Translations under genes and position numbers: made by a program | From: Bacillus salacetis | GTDB taxonomy: Bacteria; Bacillota; Bacilli; Bacillales; Bacillaceae_B | Direction of reading: 5' to 3' | NCBI RefSeq assembly: GCF_003581585.1 | Contig: NZ_QXIR01000033.1 | Coordinates: 1 to 56,936 of the forward strand | DNA: 56,936 nucleotides | The notes under the pieces: model-generated | Seen by the model: only the letters and a program-made list of their open reading frames with translations | What the model was told of the DNA's origin: nothing | Database searches by the model: none | In this document: one piece after another, positions 19,463 through 28,519 of the stretch | How positions within the stretch are numbered: the first letter of the stretch is position 1 | Layout of the letters: the number at the start of each line of letters is the position of its first letter

Positions 19463-20935
19463 TTACCGGGCTTGATCCTGGTATGCCTGCACCTTCTGTT
19501 TGACTTCCTCGATATTCCGCATCTTGTTATTCCAGCATTTTTCACTGAGATCGACAGGGTAATCTTCCGGGTTCATGAGGCGTTTGTACTCGTCCCACAG
19601 CACATCCACACTTTCCTTGAAATAGTTTCTGATTTCCTGCAGTGACGGTGTCTCGTAAACCAGTCTGCCATCCTCAAATATATCGGTGTGCAGATCTTTC
19701 GCCTCAAAGTTAGTGACAAACTTGCTTATAAAGGTGTGGACGGGATGGAACATCTTGATCCGATCCTGTTCCTGCGGCTTTTCTCCTTCGAGGGTGATAT
19801 AATCCCCTTCTGATTTACCGCTGGTTTTATTGATGATCCTGTACACATTTTTCAAGCCAGGGGTCGAGACTTTCTCAGCGTTACTTGAAATCTTGATGGT
19901 ATCCGTCATTTCCCCGTCTTTGTTTTCGATGGACACCAGCTTGTAAACGGCTCCGAGCGCAGGCTGGTCAAAACCGGTGATCAATTTCGTCCCGATTCCC
20001 CATGTGTCGATCTTCGCTCCCTGGGCCTTCAAGTTCAAGATCGTGTACTCATCCAAATCATTGGAAGCAACTATCCTGGCTTCCGGGAATCCTGCTTCAT
20101 CCAGCATCTCTCTTGCTTTTTTAGAAAGGTAGGCCATATCACCGCTGTCAAGCCGGATCCCCTTGAAATTGATTTTGTCTCCCATTTCCTTTGCGACCTG
20201 GATGGCAGCAGGCACTCCGGAGCGCAGGGTATCATAGGTATCAACCAGGAAAACACAATCCTTATGGGATTCGGCATACTTTTTAAAAGAAATGTAATCG
20301 TCACGGTATGCCTGCACCATCGAATGGGCATGTGTTCCAGCTGCCGGAATGCCGAACAGCTTGCCTGCACGGACGTTGCTCGTTGCATCAAAACCGCCGA
20401 TGAATGCGGCCCTGGTTCCCCAGATTGCTGCATCCATTTCCTGGGCGCGGCGTGTTCCGAACTCCATCACGACTTCATCCTCAACGACTTCCTTGATGCG
20501 GGCTGCTTTGGTGGCAATCAATGTTTGGAAATTCACAATGTTCAGCAGGGCTGTTTCGAGAAGCTGGGCCTGGCCAAGGGGAGCTTCCACTCTGATCATC
20601 GGTTCATTCCCGAAAGCCAGCTCGCCTTCTTTCATTGAACGGACACTGCCTGTGAATCTCATTTCCTTCAAGTATTGCAAAAATTCTTCTTCATAACCGA
20701 CTTCTTCACGGAGATACTCAATGTCGGTCTCACTGAATTGAAAGTTTTCAATAAATCGGATCACTCTCTCAAGGCCGGCAAAAACCGCATATCCGTTACC
20801 GAAAGGAAGCTTCCGGAAAAACAATTCGAACACTGCATTCTTTTCATGGATCCCATCTTCCCAATACGTCTTGGCCATATTGATTTGATAAAGGTCTGTA
20901 TGTAAAGCAAGGCTGTCATCAGGGTAGTTATACAT
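19463..20935 (-). CDS. pncB: Nicotinate phosphoribosyltransferase
   Basis: This 490-residue enzyme converts nicotinate and PRPP to nicotinate mononucleotide in NAD salvage. Family features include the N-terminal LHTDLYQINM, the active-site segment MEFGTRRAQEMDAA with the conserved histidine replaced by the E/M-type pattern of this subfamily, FIGGFDATSN, and the phosphate-binding IRLDSGDM. I chose ATG 20935, 9 bases after AAGGAG. It pairs functionally with nadE downstream. Confidence 0.93.
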   Translation of the reverse strand: MYNYPDDSLALHTDLYQINMAKTYWEDGIHEKNAVFELFFRKLPFGNGYAVFAGLERVIRFIENFQFSETDIEYLREEVGYEEEFLQYLKEMRFTGSVRSMKEGELAFGNEPMIRVEAPLGQAQLLETALLNIVNFQTLIATKAARIKEVVEDEVVMEFGTRRAQEMDAAIWGTRAAFIGGFDATSNVRAGKLFGIPAAGTHAHSMVQAYRDDYISFKKYAESHKDCVFLVDTYDTLRSGVPAAIQVAKEMGDKINFKGIRLDSGDMAYLSKKAREMLDEAGFPEARIVASNDLDEYTILNLKAQGAKIDTWGIGTKLITGFDQPALGAVYKLVSIENKDGEMTDTIKISSNAEKVSTPGLKNVYRIINKTSGKSEGDYITLEGEKPQEQDRIKMFHPVHTFISKFVTNFEAKDLHTDIFEDGRLVYETPSLQEIRNYFKESVDVLWDEYKRLMNPEDYPVDLSEKCWNNKMRNIEEVKQKVQAYQDQAR

Positions 20936-21077
20936 CCTATTCACTCCTTCGGGTTGCGGTGATCTAATCACTCTTCACTCTATATAAATAGACTATTTTC
21001 TATATTTTAACCATAATTTGAGATTTTCACCGGATTGGGGATTTTCAGTTAGCATTAAAATGAAAACCTGGACTGAA

Positions 21078-21704
21078 CTAGTCAGGCCGGACACCAGGAT
21101 TCCTTTCCTTAATGATATCCTTAGGATGTTTCAGAAGAGCAGGAAGCATTATTAATAAAAAGAGCGAAATAACATAAAGCAGCATTCCTAAAAGAAAGAA
21201 TTGGGTATTCTGATTGAATATACTCTCAAGATTTGTCAGGAAAATCACGATAGGAGCAGTAAATAGTACTCCAAATAAAACGATATGAAAGCTGATGCTG
21301 AAACGACTTTCAAATGTCTTAGAGAAGGCCTGAAAAATTCCTTCCTTGAGAATATGCGTAACCATAAATGTAACAATCCATAGAAATCCAAGGTACATCC
21401 ATAATGAGTTCCCTTCTGCCCAAGATACCCTGAGGACGGGCTGGACACTGGTGAAAGATATTGTAAATAACAGACAATAACTGGCTACAGAGAAGTATCT
21501 CCTCTTGTATTCAGCAACTTTCCAATAAATCACTGTTATCAAGAGTGCTGTACCAGCTACAATCGAATTCATGATAAAAATCGTTTTTGACCATTCCGGC
21601 ACAGCACTAAACAAGAAAGCAAGAATAACATAAGTTGCTGCTGAAGGTATAAGCTTACTTTCTTTAAAAGGTGTATTATTTTTCTCTCCCATATAATCAT
21701 CCAT
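21078..21704 (-). CDS. Predicted multi-pass membrane protein, unknown function
   Basis: The product is 208 residues. I see about six hydrophobic segments (starting around residues 23, 47, 71, 99, 135 and 168), a short charged N-terminus (DDYMGEKNN) and a basic C-terminal tail. I do not recognise a family. ATG 21704 is 7 bases after GGAGGG. It has a terminator-like hairpin upstream and stands alone between pncB and a small membrane protein gene, both on the same strand. Confidence 0.6.
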   Translation of the reverse strand: MDDYMGEKNNTPFKESKLIPSAATYVILAFLFSAVPEWSKTIFIMNSIVAGTALLITVIYWKVAEYKRRYFSVASYCLLFTISFTSVQPVLRVSWAEGNSLWMYLGFLWIVTFMVTHILKEGIFQAFSKTFESRFSISFHIVLFGVLFTAPIVIFLTNLESIFNQNTQFFLLGMLLYVISLFLLIMLPALLKHPKDIIKERNPGVRPD

Positions 21705-21787
21705 CGTATCACCCTCCTGCCTTTTAATACGGAAAGTTTCATCCGCCGGTATCACCACTGGAAAAAACAGGGCTTTGGTCCTGATAT

Positions 21788-21824
21788 AAAAAACACCAGC
21801 TGAAACTCTCAGCCGGTGTTTCTT
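21788..21824 (-). terminator. Terminator of the small membrane protein gene
   Basis: AAACACC-GCTGA pairs with TCAGC-GGTGTTT across a 5-base loop; a T run follows on the minus strand. Confidence 0.85.
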
Positions 21825-21827
21825 ATA

Positions 21828-22082
21828 TCAAATCAAAAGCCCAAACAATGCCCCGATCATCCCCAGTACCAATGCAAGGATGAACCACAGAATAGAAAGG
21901 ACGACGATGATCCAGCCTAAGGTTCTTCTGCCCGTCTGGATAAAATAGATGCCCAGGACGATCGCACCGAAAATGAGTCCGAGAATCCCCCATAGCCATG
22001 GATTCTTTCCGCGCTTTCTGGCATCAACAAACAGATAAATCGCAATGATGATATTAACGAAAAAACTTAAAGAAAATTCCAA
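21828..22082 (-). CDS. Small three-span membrane protein
   Basis: This 84-residue protein is almost entirely hydrophobic with about three membrane segments (residues 3-21, 31-51 and 57-82). A positively charged loop DARKRGKNPWLWG follows segment 1, and PWLWGILGLIFG resembles a motif common in small Bacillus membrane proteins. I chose TTG 22082 because GGGAG lies 7 bases upstream; the frame continues farther 5' but encodes unlike, charged sequence. No function is known to me. Confidence 0.6.
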   Translation of the reverse strand: MEFSLSFFVNIIIAIYLFVDARKRGKNPWLWGILGLIFGAIVLGIYFIQTGRRTLGWIIVVLSILWFILALVLGMIGALFGLLI

Positions 22083-22475
22083 GATACCACTCCCATGATC
22101 TTTTTTATTTGGCTCTTTTCGTAATCTGTATTGCTGTTTGAACCTTTGTAAACAAGAAATGAAGAACTGACTTCCCTGGTAAGGGGGAATTCCCAGTCTC
22201 AAGGGTCTTAAGGATCTTTCCGAAAGGCTCTTTTCGTAAACTTTGTTGCTATTCACTATAAATTTCAACTAATATCCTGGTAAATCTCCGAAATCCCCTG
22301 GTAAGCAGGAAAGAAAAGAGTTGCTCTTTCTTTTCAGAGGGAAATCTCAGAGTACAGGCGGAAAAATCCGGCACTCAGGATTTTCACAAAAGCAGCAATA
22401 TATGCGAAAACAGCCATTTATTTAGATTTCCCGAGGAACGGCATCTTAAACCAAAGACCCACATCCTGCATCCAT
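22083..22475. other. Gene-free 393-base spacer with degenerate internal repeats
   Basis: I see no gene. A phrase GGCTCTTTTCGTAA followed by an AT-rich stretch and TTGCTRTT occurs twice (about 22112 and 22227), and CCTGGTAA occurs three times (22178, 22275 and 22299 regions), suggesting decayed repeats. Confidence 0.4.
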
Positions 22476-23492
22476 TCACAGGTCTTTTTTATCATTCAAT
22501 CTGAATTCTTTGGCCAGGAGCCCGATCACCTTTTTCCGATTTTCAATTCCTGAAACATTGGGGATGATCAAGATTTCATCTGTTTGAAACGTTTCTGCAA
22601 TGCGTTCAATCTCTGCTTTTACTTTCCCGGGGGTCCCGATGAGCATTCTCCTGCGGTTCTGCCTCACTTTCCGATCCTCGGTGGCAGTAAAGCCCCGTTT
22701 TTTCGCTGTTTCAATGGATGGATAATAGGGCGGCTGATTGTCCGACTCTACAAAATACAGCCAGAGGTCGAAAGCTTTTGCCAGGTCCTCTGCCTCCTCT
22801 TCTGTTTCGCCTGCCACCGCAAAAACCGAAACCATTGTTTTCGGGCGGCCGAGAAGACTGGACGGCTGGAATTGCTTCCGGTACTCTTCAACGATGCTAA
22901 CCCCTTTACTCCCTGGTTTGGCAAAAAGAGCGAAGACATATCCTGTCCCCTGGGCTGCCGCGGTGCGGGCGCCTCTTTCACCCGTCCCCAGCATCCACAT
23001 TTGTGGTGCTGTCGGGATTTTCGGTGCTGCGAGAAGTGATTGAAAGCGATGCTCTTCCACTGTGTTGTTAGTGAAATATTTCATCAGATCCGCCACCTGC
23101 TGTTCATAGGAAGTCTTCTTGGTCTTTCCTTCATTCAGCGCAGTATTGACGATCCTGTAGCTTGGTGACCTGCCGATTCCAAGGTCGATTCTGTTTGGAT
23201 GCAGTGCTTCCAGCATGCGGAAATTCTCCGCGACCTTGTAGCTGCTGTAATGCGGAAGCATGACACCGCCGGATCCTATCCGTATGGTGGAAGTCAGGGC
23301 CGCCAAGTGCATCATCAGCATTTCAGGGCTGCTGTTGGCAACAGAGTCCACCATGTGATGTTCTGATACCCAAAATCGTTTATAGCCAAGTGCATCTGCA
23401 TGCTTCGCAAGTTCTGTCGTCTCCCAAAGTGCCTGGTGGGCATCTGCTCCTTCATCTATTGGAGAATAATCCAGGATGCTTAATGAAATCAT
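22476..23492 (-). CDS. LLM-class flavin-dependent oxidoreductase
   Basis: The product is 338 residues and fits the bacterial luciferase-like monooxygenase family: an N-terminal LSILDYSPIDEG, then RFWVSEHHMVDSVANSSPE, IRIGSGGVMLPHYS, and RIDLGIGRSPSY. Members of this single-component group (the YceB/YwcH type in B. subtilis) are FMN-dependent, with substrates mostly unknown. The ATG follows GGAG by 7 bases. It stands alone, with no operon partners in the 393 bases downstream. Confidence 0.85.
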   Translation of the reverse strand: MISLSILDYSPIDEGADAHQALWETTELAKHADALGYKRFWVSEHHMVDSVANSSPEMLMMHLAALTSTIRIGSGGVMLPHYSSYKVAENFRMLEALHPNRIDLGIGRSPSYRIVNTALNEGKTKKTSYEQQVADLMKYFTNNTVEEHRFQSLLAAPKIPTAPQMWMLGTGERGARTAAAQGTGYVFALFAKPGSKGVSIVEEYRKQFQPSSLLGRPKTMVSVFAVAGETEEEAEDLAKAFDLWLYFVESDNQPPYYPSIETAKKRGFTATEDRKVRQNRRRMLIGTPGKVKAEIERIAETFQTDEILIIPNVSGIENRKKVIGLLAKEFRLNDKKDL

Positions 23493-23577
23493 TTTAGATC
23501 TCCTTTACCCGTCGTTGCCTGATATTATAAAGAAAATGAAGATGAGGGTCACTCATGAAGGCTTAATCCCTTCACAC

Positions 23578-23630
23578 TTTAGCGCTTTAAAGCAGCCGGG
23601 GACTGTCCCCGGCTGCTTTAAAGCGCTAAA
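23578..23630. repeat. Perfect 26-bp inverted repeat with a 1-base centre
   Basis: 23578-23603 is the exact reverse complement of 23605-23630, with a single T between them. The centre is GGGGACTGTCCCC and the outer part is TTTAGCGCTTTAAAGCAGCC. There is no T run next to it, so it is not a typical terminator. It sits between the convergent-side end of a 47-residue gene and the start of the monooxygenase gene. Confidence 0.9.
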
Positions 23631-23668
23631 GCGATGCCGCCGACCCCAGCTTCCTTTCTCCTGTCTTC

Positions 23669-23812
23669 TTATTCGTCTTTTTCATCATACGCGATCCATA
23701 CAATATTCTCGTTAAGTTCCTTCCTTAATTCGTTTTCCAGCCTCGTTACCTTTGTCAGCTGGCTTTCATTCAGATCCGCTACCGGGAACTTTTCTCTCAT
23801 ACTCATTTCCAT
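23669..23812 (-). CDS. Small acidic protein of 47 residues
   Basis: The reading frame starts MEMSMREKFPVADLNESQL and ends in AYDEKDE. It is a charged, probably helical protein with a Leu-rich middle segment. An AAGGCGG lies just upstream of the ATG. It is next to, and divergent from, the germination receptor operon. I do not recognise it. Support is the compact frame with plausible composition and ribosome site. Confidence 0.45.
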   Translation of the reverse strand: MEMSMREKFPVADLNESQLTKVTRLENELRKELNENIVWIAYDEKDE

Positions 23813-23904
23813 TCCGCCTTTTAGAGTTTATTTTATTTCTATTTTCCCCGTGCAGCAGACTGACTATACTGGTTGATTTGCACCTTTGACTCATATATAA
23901 AGCG

Positions 23905-23931
23905 GTATAGGAAACACTACTACCTATCCTA
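23905..23931 (+). promoter_or_regulatory. Putative SigG promoter of the germination receptor operon
   Basis: GTATA (23905-23909), a 15-base spacer and TATCCTA (23925-23931) match the SigG pattern GnATr-15-CATnnTA with one mismatch. Germinant receptor operons are forespore SigG targets, so the fit to the downstream genes supports it. Confidence 0.6.
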
Positions 23932-23952
23932 ATAAGGTCTGGTGGTCACCAC

Positions 23953-25071
23953 ATGAAAAGCTTAATCAAAATCCTGATTCCACGGCAATTATTGCTTTTG
24001 CTCATACTTGCGACCGGCTTGCTCAATCACGTCATCCTTATACCCAGTCTCCTGCGGGCGGCCGGGAGGGACAGCTGGATCGGGGTCATTGCAGCCTTCC
24101 CCATTTCGGTCCTCTTTCTCTATCTGATCTACTATATTGTCAAAAACAGTCCTCCTGAAGGTTTTTATAGCTTAATCAAGCACCGCTTCGGTAAAGTCGT
24201 TTACAGCCTTTTAACGGTCCCTGTCCTATTGTTTTTATTTCTGAGCTCTTATGTAACATTAAAGGATTTGATCATCTGGTTGAACGCCTACTTCCTGGCC
24301 GATTTTTCGCTTTTCATGATTACCTTCGTCCTCGTTACTGCCTGTTTCTTCGCTACCCTTGCAGGCATCAAATCCATGGCGAGTGCCAGCGGGCTGCTGC
24401 TGCCGCTGGTCATCCTTTTCGGCATCATGATTGCCGCCATCAATTCCAGCGTCAAGGATCCCAGCTTGCTGCTGCCGATTTTCAGCCAGGGATGGAACCC
24501 TGTCCTGAAAGGCATGATTTACACACTTTCGGGGCTCCTTGAAATTTATATCATCACCCTGCTTCAGCCGTTTTCCCAGGAAGCCATCAAGTTCCGGCAC
24601 CTGCTTGTTTTACTTGTTATCCTGACAGGGTTGATCCTGGGGCCGCTGTCAGCCTCAATCATGGAATTCGGCCCTGTCGAATCAACCAACTTCCGCTACC
24701 CTGCCTATGAACAATGGCGGATTTTGAGCATCGGGGAATATATCAACCACCTGGATTTTTTCGCTCTATACCAGTGGCTGAGCGGTGCGCTGATCCGAAT
24801 TGGATTATTCATGTACCTGCTTGGTGTGTTTTTGACAAGAGGGCTAAAGCATTATCGCTTGAAGCCTTTAATAGTTCTCTTTATGTACCTTCTGCTGTTC
24901 GGGGCCGTCCATTTCATTCCATTGGAGCCGTATGACTTCAATAATTATATTTATCATTACTTTCTGCCTGGCAGCTTGATATTTTTCATGACCTATACCC
25001 TGTTATCCGCCTTGATTTTATTCGTACTAAAGAAAAGGGGTGAACAGTATGGCAAAAGCATCGGCTTCTGA
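23953..25071 (+). CDS. Spore germinant receptor subunit B (GerAB/GerKB family)
   Basis: The product is 372 residues with about 10 membrane segments, fitting the APC-superfamily GerAB permease-like subunit (start PRQLLLLLILATGLLNH; SYVTLKDLIIWL; ITLLQPFSQEA). In the spore inner membrane this subunit, with A and C subunits encoded next, senses germinants. The order here is B-A-C instead of the A-B-C of B. subtilis gerA. The ATG follows GGTGG by 7 bases, a modest ribosome site. The reading frame of the A subunit begins inside the last codons of this gene. Confidence 0.88.
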   Translation: MKSLIKILIPRQLLLLLILATGLLNHVILIPSLLRAAGRDSWIGVIAAFPISVLFLYLIYYIVKNSPPEGFYSLIKHRFGKVVYSLLTVPVLLFLFLSSYVTLKDLIIWLNAYFLADFSLFMITFVLVTACFFATLAGIKSMASASGLLLPLVILFGIMIAAINSSVKDPSLLLPIFSQGWNPVLKGMIYTLSGLLEIYIITLLQPFSQEAIKFRHLLVLLVILTGLILGPLSASIMEFGPVESTNFRYPAYEQWRILSIGEYINHLDFFALYQWLSGALIRIGLFMYLLGVFLTRGLKHYRLKPLIVLFMYLLLFGAVHFIPLEPYDFNNYIYHYFLPGSLIFFMTYTLLSALILFVLKKRGEQYGKSIGF

Positions 25072-26490
25072 TCTAAAAAAAATGTCAATGATTTGAAGAC
25101 CAAATTACAAAGAAGCCAGGATCTCCAATCCAAGATACACAGAACGGAGAATGAAAGCTTTGAACTCATCTACTTTGACAGCCTGATCAACCTTCAGTAC
25201 TTGGATCAATTCATTCTTCCAAAGCTGGAGGCACATCAGGGAGAGTCGATACAGGAGAGTTTAGTGACCTTGTTCCAAGCAGTCGATGCCACAGAAAAGC
25301 CGGTTGATGACATGAGCGATTTCCTTTTCGAAGGCAACGTCCTCTTTGTTTTTGAAAAAAGCCTGTTATGTATCCGGGCAGCAGAGTTCCCAAAGAGACT
25401 GCCTGAAGAATCTTCCCTTGAAACGTCGATCAGAGGGCCGAAGGATGGCTTTGTTGAAGATTTAAAAACAAATATCTCCCTGATCAGGCGCAGGCTCAAT
25501 ACCTCTTCCTTATGCCTGGAAAAATACACAATAGGGAAGCGGACCAAGACAAAGGTTGCCTTAATGTATTTGGAGGATATCATCGACCCGGAGGTCCTCA
25601 AGGAAATACGCAACAGACTGGAAAAGATAGACCTTGATATCTTAACGAATATCTATGACCTTGAATTGTATGTCCACGACCGCCCATTTTCGCTTTTTCC
25701 TTTGATGGATTACACGGGCAGGCCGGACTTTATTGTCCAAGCCTTGAATCAAGGCCGGTTTGCTCTATTGGTAGACGGCAACCCCACTGTTTCGTTCGCT
25801 CCAGTCAATTTGCTGCTCCAGACCAAATCTCCAGAGGACACCTATAATAATTTTGCTTATGTTTCCTTAGAGAGAGTGATCCGGTTTCTGGGCCTGACGG
25901 TGGCAGGATTTCTGCCGGGCATCTGGATTTCTTTTTCCGCCTATAATATTGAGCAGATTCCATACTTGCTGGTCGCAACCATCTCGATGTCCAGATTCGG
26001 GCTGCCGTTATCGGCACCGATTGAAATATTTGTGATTCTGTTCCTATTCGAACTATTCAATGAAGCCGGGGTCCGCCTGCCGAGGGCCATTGGACAAACC
26101 GTTGCTGTATTGGGCGGATTGATCGTCGGTGATGCCGCAATCCGTGCGGGGCTGACATCGCCTACCATGCTGGTCGTGGCAGCCATAACCTATATATCTT
26201 CCTTCACCCTGGTGAACCAGTCACTAAGCGCCACGTTCACCATCATCCGGTTCACCGTGCTGCTGCTGAGTACTTTTTTCGGATTATTCGGGGTCATCAT
26301 CGCCTTCATTCTTACAGTTATCTACCTTGGCACCCTGTCTTCTTTCGGCAGTCCTTATCTTGGATCATTGGCACCGATAAGCCTTGGAGAAGCTCTCAGA
26401 TCCATCTTGAGAGTGCCCCGGCAGTTTTTCAAAACCAGATCACCCCTGACAAGTCCGGAAGACCCGACACGGGGTGGTGATCAATCATGA
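25049..26490 (+). CDS. Spore germinant receptor subunit A (GerAA/GerKA family), frameshifted at an A8 run
   Basis: From codon TTG 25093 to the stop the frame encodes a typical GerA protein (465 residues): a soluble N-terminal domain (DFLFEGNVLFVFE; GPKDGFVEDLKTNISLIRRR; KVALMYLEDI) and about five C-terminal membrane segments (FRYPAYEQ-type region absent; SLERVIRFLG, LPLSAPIEIF, GVRLPRAIGQ present). The TTG has no ribosome site. A good site (AAAGGGG, 8 bases) serves ATG 25049, but that frame hits TGA at 25094-25096. Adding one A to the run of eight A at 25075-25082 would join both parts into one protein (MAKASASDLKK + NVNDLKTKLQ). The gene may be sequence-error, inactive, phase-variable, or rescued by slippage. 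It overlaps the B gene by 23 bases and the C gene by 4. Confidence 0.85.
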
Positions 26491-27644
26491 AAACACTCTG
26501 CAACCTGTCGTGGATATTTCTATGCATGCTATGTCTCAGCGGATGTACAGGCTCCAGGAACATCCAGGATTTAACCTATATCGTTTCGATCGGTTTGGAT
26601 TATGATGAAGAAAAAAATGAATATGAGGTTTTTATCCAAGGTCTTAATTTTGCCAATGTCGCGAAGCAGGAAGGCGGAAGGCCCACTGAACCTGTTCCGA
26701 TTTTTGTCGCCTTGGCCACCGGGGAAACCTTGAACCTGGCTGTCAGCAAGCTCTATAAGAAATCGGAGCCGGCTCTATTCTTCGGGCATACCGTCACGCT
26801 TGTCCTAAGCGAAAAGGTTGCTCAGGAAAAATTCAATGAAGTGATCAGGGAAGTCGGGCGCAATCGGTCGCTCAGGCCGACTCTCAGGATCGTCATATCC
26901 AAAGAAAACATGGAAGAGACCTTGAATACAAAAGCCCTGTTTGACTATCCTGCGATTTACACTGTCCTTTTTAAGGGCAAGAAGAATGAGCTTGTGCAGG
27001 ATGAGCTTAAACCCATGATACTAATGAATTTCCTGCGGGATTTTTACGAGCCGATGGGAACCGCGCGCATCCCCACCGTCAAGATTGACCCTGATGCATG
27101 GCAGGCCGATAAGGAATTCCCTGTTCTATATTTCGATGGTTATGCTGTTTTTCAGCAGCAGGAGTTGAAGACGCAGCTGTCATTTGAAGATGCTTTACTG
27201 ACGAATTGGCTGCTGGAAGACAATGTCACCATTGATCATAGGGCAGAAAAGGATGGAAAACTGGCTGCTGCCATCAGATTCAGTTCTCCGAAAATGAAGA
27301 TTGAATATGAAGATAGCAATAATGCGCCCAAATTCTCAATCAGCCTGTCCTTACAAGGCGACCTCCTTGAAAAAAACCGGGACATTCCACTGCAGGAGCT
27401 GGAGAACATTATCAAAAAAGACTTCCAAAAGCAGCTGACGTCTTTATTTAAAACAGGAGTAGAGAACAAAATCGATGTCCTGAATGCAGGTGAAACGTGG
27501 TATAGGGAACACCCAAAGAAGTACCAGGAGCTACAGAGATCTAAAGGATTCTACTTAACAAAAGAGTCCTTAACGGATGTCAAAGTGGATGTGACAATGG
27601 TCCATTTCAATACCTACAAATATCACACAGAAAGTGATGGCTGA
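26487..27644 (+). CDS. Spore germinant receptor subunit C, lipoprotein (GerAC family)
   Basis: The product is 385 residues. A lipoprotein signal ends in the lipobox LSGC at about residue 20, followed by RNIQDLTYIVSIGLDYD, typical of GerAC proteins. The rest is the soluble, membrane-tethered domain (LFFGHTVTLVLSEK; RNRSLRPTLRIVIS) and a C-terminal GerAC domain ending in DVKVDVTMVHFNTY. It overlaps the A gene by 4 bases (ATGA), so translation is coupled to a gene whose own frame appears interrupted. A terminator follows. Confidence 0.9.
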   Translation: MKTLCNLSWIFLCMLCLSGCTGSRNIQDLTYIVSIGLDYDEEKNEYEVFIQGLNFANVAKQEGGRPTEPVPIFVALATGETLNLAVSKLYKKSEPALFFGHTVTLVLSEKVAQEKFNEVIREVGRNRSLRPTLRIVISKENMEETLNTKALFDYPAIYTVLFKGKKNELVQDELKPMILMNFLRDFYEPMGTARIPTVKIDPDAWQADKEFPVLYFDGYAVFQQQELKTQLSFEDALLTNWLLEDNVTIDHRAEKDGKLAAAIRFSSPKMKIEYEDSNNAPKFSISLSLQGDLLEKNRDIPLQELENIIKKDFQKQLTSLFKTGVENKIDVLNAGETWYREHPKKYQELQRSKGFYLTKESLTDVKVDVTMVHFNTYKYHTESDG

Positions 27645-27665
27645 CAGATCTGGGCACCTACTAAA

Positions 27666-27710
27666 AAAGTGAGGATTCCCGGTCATTCTGGAAGCCTCAC
27701 TTTCTTTCTC
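27666..27710 (+). terminator. Terminator of the germination receptor operon
   Basis: A 14-bp stem with one mismatch (27666-27679 with 27690-27703), a 10-base loop and following T-rich tract. It can also serve the convergent lipoprotein gene, which ends at 27714. Confidence 0.85.
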
Positions 27711-27713
27711 TCA

Positions 27714-28496
27714 TTATTCCACTGTCATTATTTTTTCTGTATGAGTGTGCACTTCGCCTTTCTCCACATGAAGCTTCACTTTATAAGAACCCGGTTCAGC
27801 GAAGGTGTGGGTTGCCTGGTATTTGCCGGCATCGGTCTCCTCAGTATCGATGAACTCATGCTTTTCTTCTCCATCCTTCCAGATTTCGAATCGGACATCC
27901 GCTTCTGTCAGCGGCTCCTCACCGTTCATCGCATGGGCGGTCAACTCAACCTCTTTCCCCGCTTCCACTGTATCGTCCGCCATGATATGGGCGGATGCTT
28001 CTCCATGTCCATGATCATGGGAACCTTCTTCTCCATGCTCCCCGCCTTCTTCGTGGGCATGTTCTTCAACATCGCCTATGGCCAGCTCCAGTTTTGGCAT
28101 TGTATGCATGTCCCTTGCCGTCACATGGGAAATGACATAGTAGACTCCCGGCTCGTCCACCTTCTTGGAGATGGTATATACTCCGTCTCCTTGGGAATCC
28201 CCTTCAATCATCTCATGTTCTTCTGACTCTTCGCCTTTTTTCCAGAATTCAAATTCGACTTCTTTGGCGTCATCTACATTTTCATCACCCTGCGTGACTT
28301 TTGCCTGTATCGTAAACTCTTTTCCGTCTTCAAGTTCATCCACTCCAGGCTTAGTTGAAAGATCGACCTCCAAAGCCTTTGGAGTTTCACTGCTTTCCTG
28401 GGATTCTGAAGTGTTTTGTTCATCCTGCGCCCCGCATGCAGCAAGAAATAAGGCGCTGCTTAGTGTAAGTGTCATCCATAGGGAATTGCGTTTCAT
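27714..28496 (-). CDS. Lipoprotein with two YtkA/FixH-like domains and a His-rich linker
   Basis: The product is 260 residues. The lipobox is LAAC (Cys at about residue 21), followed by an acidic low-complexity stretch. Two similar beta-sandwich units follow (about residues 45-140 and 165-258), each ending in an EPG-Y-V-HV pattern typical of YtkA-like domains. Between them is a linker with about 8 histidines among Glu and Gly, a likely metal-binding segment. It is the last gene of an operon with a sensor kinase, a response regulator and a second lipoprotein. Copper or other metal handling at the cell surface is a reasonable guess, not shown. Confidence 0.78.
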   Translation of the reverse strand: MKRNSLWMTLTLSSALFLAACGAQDEQNTSESQESSETPKALEVDLSTKPGVDELEDGKEFTIQAKVTQGDENVDDAKEVEFEFWKKGEESEEHEMIEGDSQGDGVYTISKKVDEPGVYYVISHVTARDMHTMPKLELAIGDVEEHAHEEGGEHGEEGSHDHGHGEASAHIMADDTVEAGKEVELTAHAMNGEEPLTEADVRFEIWKDGEEKHEFIDTEETDAGKYQATHTFAEPGSYKVKLHVEKGEVHTHTEKIMTVE

Positions 28497-28519
28497 TGAT
28501 TTTATCCTCCTGATTCTCT

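Noticed and set aside
20986..20998. AAATAG-A-CTATTT palindrome upstream of pncB as a nicotinate repressor site
   Set aside because: It is AT-rich and short, and I cannot match it to a known operator consensus.
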